A stretch of DNA of 59,778 nt, taken from the NCBI GenBank assembly GCA_009841005.1, contig VXMR01000062.1:1-59778 (forward strand), written 5' to 3'. Below, one piece after another: positions 8,604-16,900 of the stretch; the first letter of the stretch is position 1, and each line of letters begins with the position of its first letter. Under the pieces are notes generated by a model, which searched no databases, was not told the DNA's origin, and saw nothing but the letters and a program-made list of their open reading frames with translations. Made by a program: the position numbers and the translations under genes. This DNA comes from Gemmatimonadales bacterium (GTDB taxonomy: Bacteria > Gemmatimonadota > Gemmatimonadetes > Palauibacterales > Palauibacteraceae).

Positions 8604-10085
8604 TCAGACCCGCGCGGGACGGCGGGGCCAGTCCGCCGATTCCCGGTGCGTGACCTCCACGCGCACGCCGGGGAAGCGCACGCTCAGGTGCCGGCGCAGC
8701 CGCTCCGCCATGTACACCGAGCGGTGCTGCCCGCCCGTACACCCGAAACTCACGCTCAGGCTGTGGAACCCGCGCTCCAGGTAGTTCGCGATGTGCGCGT
8801 CCACAATCCCCCGCACCCGTTCCCAGAACTCCTGCGCTTCCGGCCGGGCCGCGATGAAGGCGATCGTCTCTTCATCGAGACCGGTGAGGTTGCGGTAGGC
8901 TTCCTCGCGGCCCGGGTTCGGGAGCCCGCGGCAGTCGAACACGTATCCTCCTCCATGCCCCGACGTGTCCGCCGGATATCCGCCGGGATACCGGAAGCTG
9001 GAGATCGTCACCTCCAGTCCTCCCCCGACAGCCGACGGCTCAGCCCTGCGGCCCCAGCGTTCGACGATCGCGCGCAGCGCCCCCTCGAGTTCGGGGACGT
9101 CCACGGGCAGACCCGCCTCGAGCAACCCCCGCAGGTTCTCCGCCGCGTAGGGCACGCTCTGCAGGAAGCGCGGCTTTCGCTCGAAGAATCCCCGGTAGCC
9201 GTAGGCCCCGAGCGCCTGCAGCAAACGCACGAGGACGTACCCCGGCCAGAGTTCGAGGAACTCCTCGCGCCGGGCGACCCCGTGCGATTCGATGACGCCG
9301 ATGTAGTGATCGAGCAGCGCCTCCCGGTGCCGGTCCGCGAGATTCGCCTTCGAGTCGTAGAGAAGCGACGCCACGTCGTACTGCAGCGCCCCGCGCCGTC
9401 CGCCCTGGTAGTCGATGAACCAGGCTTCCGGACCCTCCGGCCCCTGCCGCACCATCACGTTGCGGGACTGGAGGTCGCGGTACAGGAACCACGGCCGGTC
9501 GCCGGCGAGCAGGTGGCGCGCGAGCCGCAAAAAGTCACGCTCCAGGTGCGCCTCGTTGAAGGGGATGTGCGCAAGCTTCAGGAAGTGGTACTTGAAGTAG
9601 TTGAGGTCCCAGAGGATGGACTGCCGGTCGAACGCCGCCCGGGGATAGGCCCGCCGGAAGTCGATCTGCTTCCCTCCCTCGACCTGGAAGCGCGGCAGGA
9701 TCTCGAGCACCTGCCGGTAGAGGGGGAGGACGGCGTCGGGGAGGGCGTCGGATCCCGGCTCTCGCGCTTCCTTGATCGCGTCGAAGAGGGTCGTGTCTCC
9801 GAGATCTTCGAGGAGCCACACGCCGGACTTCTCTTCCGCGCCGTACACCTCCGGCACGGGCAGTCCGAGTTCGCGCAACGTGCGGGAGTAGGAGAGAAAG
9901 GCCCGGTTCTCCATCGGGTCGGGCCCGTGGGCGCCCACGGCGGATGCCCCGTCACCGGCGGTGAGACGCCAGTAGCTGCGGGCGGAGCCGTCCGAGGCGA
10001 CGGGGCGGATGTCCACCGGCGGTTCGCCGCGCCACTCGACGAAGAGCGCCGACGCGAGGTCGACCAGCGCCTTGCCGGGACTCAT
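8604..10085 (-). CDS. AmgK-like sugar kinase fused to a RapZ C-terminal domain
   Basis: A 493-residue two-domain protein. Residues 1 to about 340 form an aminoglycoside-phosphotransferase-like kinase: SDGSARSYWRL at the nucleotide loop, VWLLEDLGD hinge, catalytic FLYRDLQSRNVMV and metal-binding WFIDYQGGRRG. This is the pattern of AmgK, which phosphorylates N-acetylmuramate or N-acetylglucosamine at C1. The last 140 residues match the RapZ C-terminal domain, with YVFDCRGLPNPG and the phosphate-binding GCTGGQHRSVY; in Escherichia coli RapZ this part senses glucosamine-6-phosphate. The start at 10085 overlaps the pyrD stop (TGATG). The neighbouring MurU-like gene suggests kinase and uridylyltransferase act in sequence; any regulatory role of the RapZ part is inference. 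Confidence 0.88.
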   Translation of the reverse strand: MSPGKALVDLASALFVEWRGEPPVDIRPVASDGSARSYWRLTAGDGASAVGAHGPDPMENRAFLSYSRTLRELGLPVPEVYGAEEKSGVWLLEDLGDTTLFDAIKEAREPGSDALPDAVLPLYRQVLEILPRFQVEGGKQIDFRRAYPRAAFDRQSILWDLNYFKYHFLKLAHIPFNEAHLERDFLRLARHLLAGDRPWFLYRDLQSRNVMVRQGPEGPEAWFIDYQGGRRGALQYDVASLLYDSKANLADRHREALLDHYIGVIESHGVARREEFLELWPGYVLVRLLQALGAYGYRGFFERKPRFLQSVPYAAENLRGLLEAGLPVDVPELEGALRAIVERWGRRAEPSAVGGGLEVTISSFRYPGGYPADTSGHGGGYVFDCRGLPNPGREEAYRNLTGLDEETIAFIAARPEAQEFWERVRGIVDAHIANYLERGFHSLSVSFGCTGGQHRSVYMAERLRRHLSVRFPGVRVEVTHRESADWPRRPARV

Positions 10086-11062
10086 CAGCCCGCCGGAATC
10101 GCGGGGCCCCTGCCCGGCCGGGCCTGAAGGGCGCCCACGAGATCCTCCAGGCGCGCGACCCCGTTCGCCGTCATGTACTCCGACATCCCCTCGTGAACCG
10201 CCACCGCCGCACCCGGATCGACGAAGGAAGCCGTCCCGATCTGGACGAGACAGGCGCCGGCGAGGACGTACTGCAACGCATCCTCCGCGTTGCGGATCCC
10301 CCCGATCCCCATGATCGGAAGCCCGCACGTCTGCCGCGCCCGCCACGTCGCGTACACTCCCATGGGGAGGATCGCGGGCCCGCTCACGCCGCCGGACCGG
10401 TTACCGATGAGCGGTTCTCGCCGCGAGATGTCGACGACCATCCCGGGGAAGGTGTTGATCGCGCTCAGGCCGTCGGCCCCCGCCTCCTCGCAGATGCGGG
10501 CGAAGTCACCCACGTCGGGGACGTTGGGCGTGAGCTTGATTACGAGCGGCCGTTCCGTGCAGCCGCGGAGCCGCGCCACGAGGTCGGCCAGCGCCCTTTC
10601 GTCGGTGCCGAACATCGTACCGCCCTTCACGTTCGGGCAGGAGACGTTGATCTCGTATCCGAGGAAGCCGTCCTCCCCGTCGAGTCCGCTCACGACGGCG
10701 GCGAAGTCCTCCGCCGAGTGCCCGACGACGTTCACGAACACCTGCGCGCGGCTGAGGTGCTCGCGCAGCCAGGGGAGTTTCTCCGCGATGAAGCCGTGCA
10801 GACCGGGGTTCTCGAGTCCGATCGCGTTGATCATTCCGCCCGGCGTCTCCGCGACGCGGTGCGGCGGGTTGCCGGGGCGCGGCTCGAGGCTCACCGCCTT
10901 CGTGACGAGCCCCCCGATCTCGTCGAGGGGGATGAGGTCCGCGTATTCCTGCCCGTAGCCGCACGTACCCGACGCCAGGAGCACGGGACTCGGGAACTCC
11001 GCCCCGAACACGCGCTGGACGAGGCCCGGGGACGCCGCGGCCGGGGTCAGATCGCCCCCCAG
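10085..11062 (-). CDS. pyrD: Dihydroorotate dehydrogenase, catalytic subunit (class 1B)
   Basis: The FMN-containing subunit that oxidises dihydroorotate to orotate in pyrimidine synthesis, here paired with PyrK for NAD+ reduction. Key segments are FPSPVLLASGTCGYG, INVSCPNVKGG with the class 1 catalytic cysteine, LVIKLTPNV, GLSAINTFPGM, GNRSGGVSGPAI and GIGGIRNAEDALQYVLAGA. About 325 residues, near the usual length. No ATG, GTG or TTG lies at the expected start; the best candidate is CTG 11062, with GGAGG 7 nt upstream inside pyrK, giving a 16-nt overlap. A later GTG in QRVFG would cut into the first strand. Start therefore uncertain. Confidence 0.93.
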   Translation of the reverse strand: MGGDLTPAAASPGLVQRVFGAEFPSPVLLASGTCGYGQEYADLIPLDEIGGLVTKAVSLEPRPGNPPHRVAETPGGMINAIGLENPGLHGFIAEKLPWLREHLSRAQVFVNVVGHSAEDFAAVVSGLDGEDGFLGYEINVSCPNVKGGTMFGTDERALADLVARLRGCTERPLVIKLTPNVPDVGDFARICEEAGADGLSAINTFPGMVVDISRREPLIGNRSGGVSGPAILPMGVYATWRARQTCGLPIMGIGGIRNAEDALQYVLAGACLVQIGTASFVDPGAAVAVHEGMSEYMTANGVARLEDLVGALQARPGRGPAIPAG

Positions 11063-11859
11063 TCGAGTTCCTCCGCGGGGAAGACGGAGCCCTCGATGCA
11101 CGCCTTCACCCAGCGTCCGTCCGCCCCGCGCACGACGCACCCCTGGCAGGTGCCGATCCCGCAGCCCATGTGCTCCTCCACGGAGACCTGGAGCCGGCGA
11201 CCGTGTTCGCGCGCGAAGGCCGCGAGCGCCCGCAGGAGCGGCGTCGGACCGCAGCCGAGGAGGAGCGCGCCCGACGCGGGGTCGAGGCCCGCGGTCACGA
11301 GCCCCTTCCGGCCAGCGCTCCCGTCTTCCGTGAACAACTCCGGGTCGTGATCCGTGAGACGGGCGATGAGCGCGGGGTCGAAGACGGCTCCGGCGTCCCG
11401 TTCTCCGTAGATGAGCCGCACGCGCCGCCCGGCGGCCGCCTCGCGCGCCGCGAGGAAGATGAACGGGGCGAGCCCGACGCCGCCTGCGACGCACTCGACA
11501 TCCGTGCCCTCCGTGTCGAAGGGGCGGCCCAGCGGGCCGAGGAGGAGGGCGGTCTGCCCGACCTCCAGCTTCGCGAGCGCCCGGGTGCCCTGTCCGTAGG
11601 CGCGCAGGAGGATGCCGACCTCGCCGCCGGGGCCCGTCCAGCCGACGCTGAACGGACGCGGGAGGAGCCAGGCCCCCGGCTCGTCGAGCCCCACGCCGAG
11701 CATGACGAACTGCCCGGGGAGCGAGGCGGCCGCGATGTCCGGGCAGTCGAACTCCTGCCACCAGGTATCGCGGGCCACGAGGCGCGCGAAGCGCAGCGTC
11801 GCCCGCCGGCTCACGGGCGCCGCGCGCCTCACGGCCGCACCGCCGCCGGCGCTCAGCAC
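11047..11859 (-). CDS. pyrK: Dihydroorotate dehydrogenase electron transfer subunit
   Basis: This FAD and 2Fe-2S protein passes electrons from PyrD to NAD+. The 270-residue sequence has the ferredoxin-reductase FAD-binding LLPRPFSVG, the NAD-binding AGGVGLAPFIFLA and LLLGCGPTPLLRAL, and a C-terminal iron-sulfur cluster site with four cysteines in MGCGIGTCQGCVV and KACIEG. It immediately precedes pyrD. The start is taken as GTG 11859, which overlaps the amidase stop by 7 nt; GTGs at about 11838 and 11823 are alternatives because homology begins near ATLRFARLV. Confidence 0.93.
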   Translation of the reverse strand: MLSAGGGAAVRRAAPVSRRATLRFARLVARDTWWQEFDCPDIAAASLPGQFVMLGVGLDEPGAWLLPRPFSVGWTGPGGEVGILLRAYGQGTRALAKLEVGQTALLLGPLGRPFDTEGTDVECVAGGVGLAPFIFLAAREAAAGRRVRLIYGERDAGAVFDPALIARLTDHDPELFTEDGSAGRKGLVTAGLDPASGALLLGCGPTPLLRALAAFAREHGRRLQVSVEEHMGCGIGTCQGCVVRGADGRWVKACIEGSVFPAEELDWGAI

Positions 11860-13112
11860 CCCGGCTCCGGCGCGGGAGCGTACCGGCGCAGTACGTCCTC
11901 ACGGTATGCCACGATCGCCTCCGCGATCGCCCGCGCGATCACTTCCTGTCCTTCCGTGCCGTTCAGGTAGCGCTCCTCTTCATCGTTCGAGAGAAAACCG
12001 ACTTCGACGATCACCGACGGCATGCGCACAAGCGCCCCCAGGAGCACCCACCACGGGCCCTGTATGACGCCGCGGTCGGGGGCCTCGCCGCGCCGGACGC
12101 TCCGGATCGAGTTCTGCACGAACCCGGCGAAGAGCCGCGACTCCGCATAATTCTCATTACGGTCCATTCCCGCGAGGATGAACTGAACGTCGGAGGGCGA
12201 ACCCGGGGCGTCATCCACCTCGGGACCCCGGTTCTCCCGCAGCGCAACCTCGCGCGCCTCCTCGGAGCGGGCCTGCCCGAGGAAGATGGTCTCGAACCCG
12301 CGCGCCCGCTCGTCCGCCGCGGCGTTGGCGTGGATCGAGACGAAGAGATCCCCGGCCCGGTCCACGGCGAACTGCGACCGCACGTCGAGGTCCACGTAGA
12401 CGTCCGTCTCGCGGGTCAGATAGGGCTCGAACATCTCGTGCCCTTCAAGCTCCCCGTACAGTTGTTTCGCGATCGCGAGCACGATGTCCTTCTCGTAGCT
12501 CGCGCTGCCCAGCGTTCCCGGGTCCCGGCCGCCGTGCCCCGGGTCGATGATCACGCGCCACGGCGCCGTCGGGTCGACGCGGGCCGGCAACGGATCTGCC
12601 GGCGGCGGGGGGGACGGAGACGCCGGGGATGCGGCGGACGCCTCGGATCGCTCGGACACGGCGGCGAGGTGCGGCGGTCCCTCCGACACCCACCGAGTGA
12701 CGAACTCCGCCGGAAGCCAGAAGGCGCCGCCCTCCTCGTAGGGCGGATTCGCAAGCTGCACCGTGCGTCCTCCGTGTCGGAAGAAGGGAGACTCCGCCTC
12801 GAACGCGACCTCTTCGCCGTGGAGGCGGGCCCGAAGGAAGACGCCGTTCCGCGTGACGTTCTCGACGACGCTCTCCAGGGCGAGGGCGAGATCCACCGCA
12901 TCGACCGCGGGGTAGGCCCGGTGTCGCGCGACGGCGAGACTCACGGTGCGGCCCGAGACCTCCGCCTGGACCGTCTCCGGGGGCGTCTGCGCGTCGACCG
13001 CCGTCAGGGTTCCCGAAAGCGCGGTCTGCGCAACGACGACGGCGGCGACCGCGATCCGCCCGCCCGCGCCGGCCCGGCCGCGTTTGCCGCCGGCTCCCCG
13101 TTCAACCCCCAC
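11853..13112 (-). CDS. N-acetylmuramoyl-L-alanine amidase (Amidase_3)
   Basis: A secreted zinc amidase that cuts the bond between N-acetylmuramate and the stem peptide during cell separation. Of 419 residues, the first 42 form a signal sequence ending at VDAQ; an N-terminal domain of about 110 residues and a serine/proline-rich linker follow. The catalytic domain has the zinc ligands in DPGHGG (about residue 193), SYEKDIVL and SIHANA, with catalytic glutamate in VIVEVGFLSN. The start is GTG 13112, overlapping smpB by 11 nt. The degenerate EnvC homologue and FtsEX are encoded at 24552-27350, so the amidase could be their partner, but that is inference. Confidence 0.93.
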   Translation of the reverse strand: MGVERGAGGKRGRAGAGGRIAVAAVVVAQTALSGTLTAVDAQTPPETVQAEVSGRTVSLAVARHRAYPAVDAVDLALALESVVENVTRNGVFLRARLHGEEVAFEAESPFFRHGGRTVQLANPPYEEGGAFWLPAEFVTRWVSEGPPHLAAVSERSEASAASPASPSPPPPADPLPARVDPTAPWRVIIDPGHGGRDPGTLGSASYEKDIVLAIAKQLYGELEGHEMFEPYLTRETDVYVDLDVRSQFAVDRAGDLFVSIHANAAADERARGFETIFLGQARSEEAREVALRENRGPEVDDAPGSPSDVQFILAGMDRNENYAESRLFAGFVQNSIRSVRRGEAPDRGVIQGPWWVLLGALVRMPSVIVEVGFLSNDEEERYLNGTEGQEVIARAIAEAIVAYREDVLRRYAPAPEPGC

Positions 13113-13575
13113 GCGCCGCTTCCCTCTTCGCCCGCTCGGCCTCCCGCTGCATCGTCTTCCTCTTCAGGTCCTCCCGCCGGTCTCGGTGCTTCTTCCCCCG
13201 CGCCAGCCCCAGCGTGACCTTCGCGAAGCCGCGCCGAAAATGGATGTCCAGCGGCACGAGCGTCAGCCCGCTCTCCCGCGTCTTCGAGCGCAGGCGATCG
13301 ATCTCCCGCCTCCTGAGCAGGAGCTTTCGCCGGCGCACCGGGTCGGGGGCGTCGATCGTCGCCTTGTCGTACGGAGGAATGTGGAGATTATGGAGCCACG
13401 CCTCCCCACCGTCGATCCGCCCGTACGAGTCCGTGAAGCTCGCCTTCCCATCCCGGAGCGACTTCACCTCCGCACCCCGCAGCACGAGTCCCGCCTCGAA
13501 CTGTTCGAGCACCTCGTAGTCGTGGCGCGCCTTCCTGTTGCGGGCGATGACCCGGACCCCATCGCGATCGCCCAC
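13102..13575 (-). CDS. smpB: SsrA-binding protein
   Basis: SmpB binds tmRNA and brings it to stalled ribosomes for trans-translation. The 157-residue protein has the typical beta-barrel: NRKARHDYEVLEQFEAGLVL, GAEVKSLRDGKASFTDSYGRI, WLHNLHIPPY, RRRKLLLRRREI and the C-terminal GLARGKKHRDRREDLKRK that reaches the decoding centre. The start is GTG 13575, three nt after the stop of the YtxH-like gene. No ssrA gene is visible in this window. Confidence 0.97.
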   Translation of the reverse strand: MGDRDGVRVIARNRKARHDYEVLEQFEAGLVLRGAEVKSLRDGKASFTDSYGRIDGGEAWLHNLHIPPYDKATIDAPDPVRRRKLLLRRREIDRLRSKTRESGLTLVPLDIHFRRGFAKVTLGLARGKKHRDRREDLKRKTMQREAERAKREAARGG

Positions 13576-13578
13576 GGC

Positions 13579-14115
13579 TCACTCCCGGGACGCCCCGCCG
13601 TCCGCGTCTCCGGCGCTCTCATCGGCCTCCGGCGCTTCGCCCGCCTCGTCGCCGGTTCCGTCTCCCGATCCATCCCCGGATCCGTCCTCCGGGTGGTCCT
13701 CCGGAGCCTCGCCGTCCGCCAGCGCCGCGCGGTAGGCCTCCTTGGACTCGGAGACGCGCGCTTCGAGGTCGGAGCGGGCCTGCCGGGCCGCGTCCTTCCC
13801 CGCCTTGATCGCCTCTCCCGCCTTCTTCTGGCGGTCGGCGACGTTCCGGCGGAAGGCCCCCACCTGCGTTTCCACCCGATCGCGCGTCCGGTCGTAGCGT
13901 TCCCCGAGCGTGTCCCGGAGGTCCGTGAGCCGCTCGCCCGTCCCTTCTCTCAACCGGCGGGCTCCCTCCTTGAGGTCGGCCTGCGTCTCGCGTCCGGATT
14001 TCGGCGCCAGGAGCAGCGCGACGCCCGCACCCACGAGGGCGCCGCAGAGGAATGCGACGACCCCGGACGCCCGGCGTTCCACGACGACGTACGGCTGTTG
14101 TTCGTGCTCCGACAT
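13579..14115 (-). CDS. YtxH domain-containing membrane-anchored protein
   Basis: A 178-residue protein with one N-terminal hydrophobic segment (VVAFLCGALVGAGVALLLAP) followed by the K(S/T)G-type turn typical of YtxH proteins, a long charged helix (about residues 55-140) likely to form a coiled coil, and an acidic tail with GSGDGSGDGTGD repeats. YtxH proteins are often stress-linked; no reaction is known. The ATG at 14115 has AGGAG 10 nt upstream; an in-frame start further upstream is less likely. It appears to be the first gene of the minus-strand run down to 6744. Confidence 0.83.
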   Translation of the reverse strand: MSEHEQQPYVVVERRASGVVAFLCGALVGAGVALLLAPKSGRETQADLKEGARRLREGTGERLTDLRDTLGERYDRTRDRVETQVGAFRRNVADRQKKAGEAIKAGKDAARQARSDLEARVSESKEAYRAALADGEAPEDHPEDGSGDGSGDGTGDEAGEAPEADESAGDADGGASRE

Positions 14116-14203
14116 GTCACTCACTCTCCTGATGGCGCCTCTGGCCAAAGCTGGCGGCCTGGCGGCTCCCGACGGCCCGGCGACCGCTGAGGACTCGGCG
14201 AAC

Positions 14204-15694
14204 CTATCGGCCGCTTCCCTCTACAACCCGCCGGTATGCCGCCGGATCCCACTCGGGCCGCCCATCGGCGTCGGCGATGCGATGCCCGAGATGAAAGATG
14301 AGACGCGTGATGCGCGCCGTCTTGTCGTACAGAATCCGGTCCGGTTCGTCGTTGGGACCGTGATAGTCTTCGTGCGTGCCCGTGAAGAAGAAGAGAACGG
14401 GCACGCCCTTCCGCGCAAAATTGTAGTGGTCCGAGCGAAAATAGAAATTCTCCTCCGGCCACGGATCGTCGATCATCTCGAGCCCGAGCTCCGGGTGCTC
14501 CCGCAGCGTCTGGCGAAGTGTCGTGCCGAGCGTCGACTCGTCGGCGCCGATCGCCACGACGGTGTCGCGCCAGTTTCGTCCGATCATGTCGATGTTCAGG
14601 TTGGCGACCGTCGCCCCGAGGGGAAACAGCGGGTTTTCGGCGTACCACCCCGAGCCGAGAAGTCCGCGCTCCTCCCCGCTCACGGCCAGGAATACGAGGG
14701 AGCGGCGCGGCGGCGTTTCCAGAGATGCGTACGCCTGCGCGAGTTCGATGATCGCCGCGGTCCCGGAGGCGTCGTCATCGGCGCCGTTGTAGATGGAGTC
14801 CCCGTCGACAGGCTGCCCCACGCCCACGTGATCCATGTGGGCCGTGAAGACGACGAACTCGCCGCGGAGGTCGGGATCCGAACCCTCGATCCAGCCGATC
14901 GTGTTGAAGGCCCTCTCCTCACGGAACACGGAATGTGTACGCACCGTCGCCTCGTAGGCGTTGGTGCCCCCGCCGGAAGCGAGGGCCGCGCGCAGCGGCT
15001 CGGGGAGCGCACGCGCCCGGACGAGCGCCACCGGGGCGCCGAGTTCCTCCGGCATGCCGACGGACAGCCGCTCCCGCTCGTAGAAGCGCCGGATGCCGGC
15101 GAAGTAGTCGTCCGGCGCATCGAGCGCGAGCAGGACGGCGACCGCGCCGCCATCGAGGATACCGCGGACGGATTCGAGGCCTCGCCGAGTCTCCTCGGGC
15201 GTGACCCGCATGACCGCAACGGCGCCGGTGGGCGGGTCCGCGGCGCCGGGCGTGACGATCGCGAGCGGACCCGCGGCCTCGCCGCGGCCCCCGGGAACGG
15301 CGAGGTAGTCGGACACGTCGATCGTGCCGCCGCCCGGACCGGCGATGTCGAGCAGTTGCCGGCCGGGGGAGCCGGCTCGGGAAGCGGTCAGCGGATACTC
15401 CTGCAGATAGATGTCGCCGTCCGCCGGCTGGAGGCCAAACTCCTCGAAACGGCGGGCGATGTGCCGCGCCGCCTTGTCGAGTTCCGGGCTCGGCGTCGCC
15501 CGGCCGCGCATCGAGTCGTGCGCGAGGGCGCCGATGCGAAGCCGCAGGTCGTCCGCGGTGATCGTCGCCGCTCCGGCTTCGTTCTGCGCGGAGATTCCCG
15601 CGGGGAAGGCCGCGAGAGCCAGCAGCGGGACCCACATCGCGGCGGGCCGCGCGCCCGCCAGGGTCGGCGTGATTCCCGGCAGCTTCCTTTTCAT
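14204..15694 (-). CDS. Secreted M28 family zinc metallopeptidase
   Basis: A 496-residue exported aminopeptidase-like protein. A signal sequence with hydrophobic core MWVPLLALAAFPAG ends near ISAQ. The central part holds a PA-domain-like insert, and the catalytic domain shows the two-zinc M28 pattern: FTAHMDHVG, NGADDDASGTAA, the catalytic pair in SGEERGLLGS, NIDMIGRN and a late histidine in HEDYHGPNDE. Peptide substrates are expected; specificity cannot be read. The ATG at 15694 is chosen because it gives a proper signal peptide. It is divergent from the DUF58 gene with an 85-bp gap. Confidence 0.92.
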   Translation of the reverse strand: MKRKLPGITPTLAGARPAAMWVPLLALAAFPAGISAQNEAGAATITADDLRLRIGALAHDSMRGRATPSPELDKAARHIARRFEEFGLQPADGDIYLQEYPLTASRAGSPGRQLLDIAGPGGGTIDVSDYLAVPGGRGEAAGPLAIVTPGAADPPTGAVAVMRVTPEETRRGLESVRGILDGGAVAVLLALDAPDDYFAGIRRFYERERLSVGMPEELGAPVALVRARALPEPLRAALASGGGTNAYEATVRTHSVFREERAFNTIGWIEGSDPDLRGEFVVFTAHMDHVGVGQPVDGDSIYNGADDDASGTAAIIELAQAYASLETPPRRSLVFLAVSGEERGLLGSGWYAENPLFPLGATVANLNIDMIGRNWRDTVVAIGADESTLGTTLRQTLREHPELGLEMIDDPWPEENFYFRSDHYNFARKGVPVLFFFTGTHEDYHGPNDEPDRILYDKTARITRLIFHLGHRIADADGRPEWDPAAYRRVVEGSGR

Positions 15695-15742
15695 CGGCTT
15701 TCTTCCCGGAGAGACGTTCGACCGAAGGCGAGTCCGCGACGT

Positions 15743-15760
15743 GTGGCGGGGCTCCGCCAC
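15743..15760. repeat. Short perfect hairpin in the M28/DUF58 divergent region
   Basis: GTGGCGG and CCGCCAC flank a four-base loop, a perfect 7-bp stem midway between the two divergent starts. It could be an operator or an RNA hairpin in either leader. No factor can be named. Confidence 0.4.
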
Positions 15761-15779
15761 GTGGAGCTAGTCTTTTCCG

Positions 15780-16721
15780 ATGACCGAAGGCACCGCAACT
15801 CTCACCTCCGCTCTCGAAGCTTCCCGGCAGCGCCTCGACCTCGCGAGTCCGCGCGAGATCGTGGGCCTTTCGCACCTGGAACTCGTGGCGCGCCACATCG
15901 TCGAAGGGTTTCTCATCGGGCTCCACGACTCGCCGAAGCGCGGCTTCTCCGCCGAGTTCGCCGAGGATCGCCCCTACAATCACGGCGACGATCTCCGCTA
16001 CCTGGACTGGAAGGCCTACGCGAGGACGGACCGCCTCTTCATCAAGCAATACGAGGAGGAGACGAACCTGCGGGCCTACCTCCTCGTCGACGTGAGCCGG
16101 TCGATGGGCTGGGTGTCGGACGAGGAGCGCTTTCCGACCAAGCTTGCCTACGCGAGGCTGCTTGCGGCCTCGCTTTCGCTGCTCCTCGTGCAGCAGGGAG
16201 ACGCGACGGGGCTCATCGCCTTCGACGAGGCGCTGCGGGCGCACCTGGCGCCACGCACCACGCGCCGCCACTGGCGCCGGCTGCTGGGCGAACTCACGCG
16301 CCTCTCCGCCGATGGCCGGACCGACGCGGGCTCCGCGCTCAAGGAGATCGCGGGGCGGCTTCAGCGGCGGGGCCTCGTCGTGCTCATCTCGGACCTGCTC
16401 GTGGACCCTGAGACGACGCGGCTGTCGCTGCGCTATCTCCGGCACCGCGGCCATGAGGTGATCCTGTTCCACATCATGGACCCCGGCGAGCGGGAACTTC
16501 CCGCGGAGGGGGAGGCGATCTTCTTCGACCCCGAGACCGGCGAGGAGCTCGGCGCGAACTCCGCGGCGCTCCGCAGGCAGTACCGGGAGGCGGTCGAGGC
16601 GGCGGTCGACGGCTGGCGCAAGGAGGCGCTGCGCTGGGGGGCCGACTACGCGCTCCTCACGACGGACACGCCCCTCGGGCTCGCGCTGCGGCAGTTCATG
16701 CGCAGGCGGGCCGGCGGATGA
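15780..16721 (+). CDS. DUF58 domain-containing protein
   Basis: A 313-residue cytoplasmic protein of the DUF58 family, usually encoded with MoxR ATPases and Bat proteins. Diagnostic parts are GFLIGLHDSPKRGFSAEFAE, YNHGDDLRYLDWKAYARTD and RLFIKQYEEE, followed by a von Willebrand A-like fold with LLVDVSRSMGW and a second acidic site in LVVLISDLLVDPE. The ATG at 15780 has no Shine-Dalgarno sequence; TAGTCT ends 6 nt before it. The BatA-like gene follows after a 167-bp foldback element, so the two genes were probably one coupled pair before that insertion. The partner MoxR ATPase gene is not in the window. Confidence 0.92.
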   Translation: MTEGTATLTSALEASRQRLDLASPREIVGLSHLELVARHIVEGFLIGLHDSPKRGFSAEFAEDRPYNHGDDLRYLDWKAYARTDRLFIKQYEEETNLRAYLLVDVSRSMGWVSDEERFPTKLAYARLLAASLSLLLVQQGDATGLIAFDEALRAHLAPRTTRRHWRRLLGELTRLSADGRTDAGSALKEIAGRLQRRGLVVLISDLLVDPETTRLSLRYLRHRGHEVILFHIMDPGERELPAEGEAIFFDPETGEELGANSAALRRQYREAVEAAVDGWRKEALRWGADYALLTTDTPLGLALRQFMRRRAGG

Positions 16722-16727
16722 CGGGAG

Positions 16728-16894
16728 CTAGTGTCGTGTCCCAGGAATACGCGAGCTACCGAGAGTGCCGAGGCGCCGGATTCCGCAAGGCGCTCCGACG
16801 AGGAATGGTGGCACCATTTCGAGGAGGAGCAACGCCGCGGAGCCGGATGCATCGGCGCTCGAATAGCCGTGGTATTCCTGGGACACGACACTAG
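16728..16894. mobile_element. Foldback MITE with perfect 23-bp terminal inverted repeats
   Basis: The ends 16728-16750 and 16872-16894 are exact reverse complements, beginning CTAGTGTCGTGTCCCAGG. Each outer end carries TA, consistent with a TA target duplication (16729-16730 and 16892-16893) as made by IS630/Tc1-mariner elements. The interior is also an imperfect palindrome, centred on AATGGTGGCACCATT, so the whole 167 bp can fold into one hairpin. No open frame inside. Removing the element and one TA restores GGGAGCTAGGGTGGC before the next gene's TTG start. The family assignment is inference. Confidence 0.8.
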
Positions 16895-16900
16895 GGTGGC

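Noticed and set aside
13579-13690. GSGDG-type repeats as a mobile or phase-variable sequence
   Set aside because: They are an in-frame acidic tail of the YtxH-like protein with irregular units; no direct evidence of variation.
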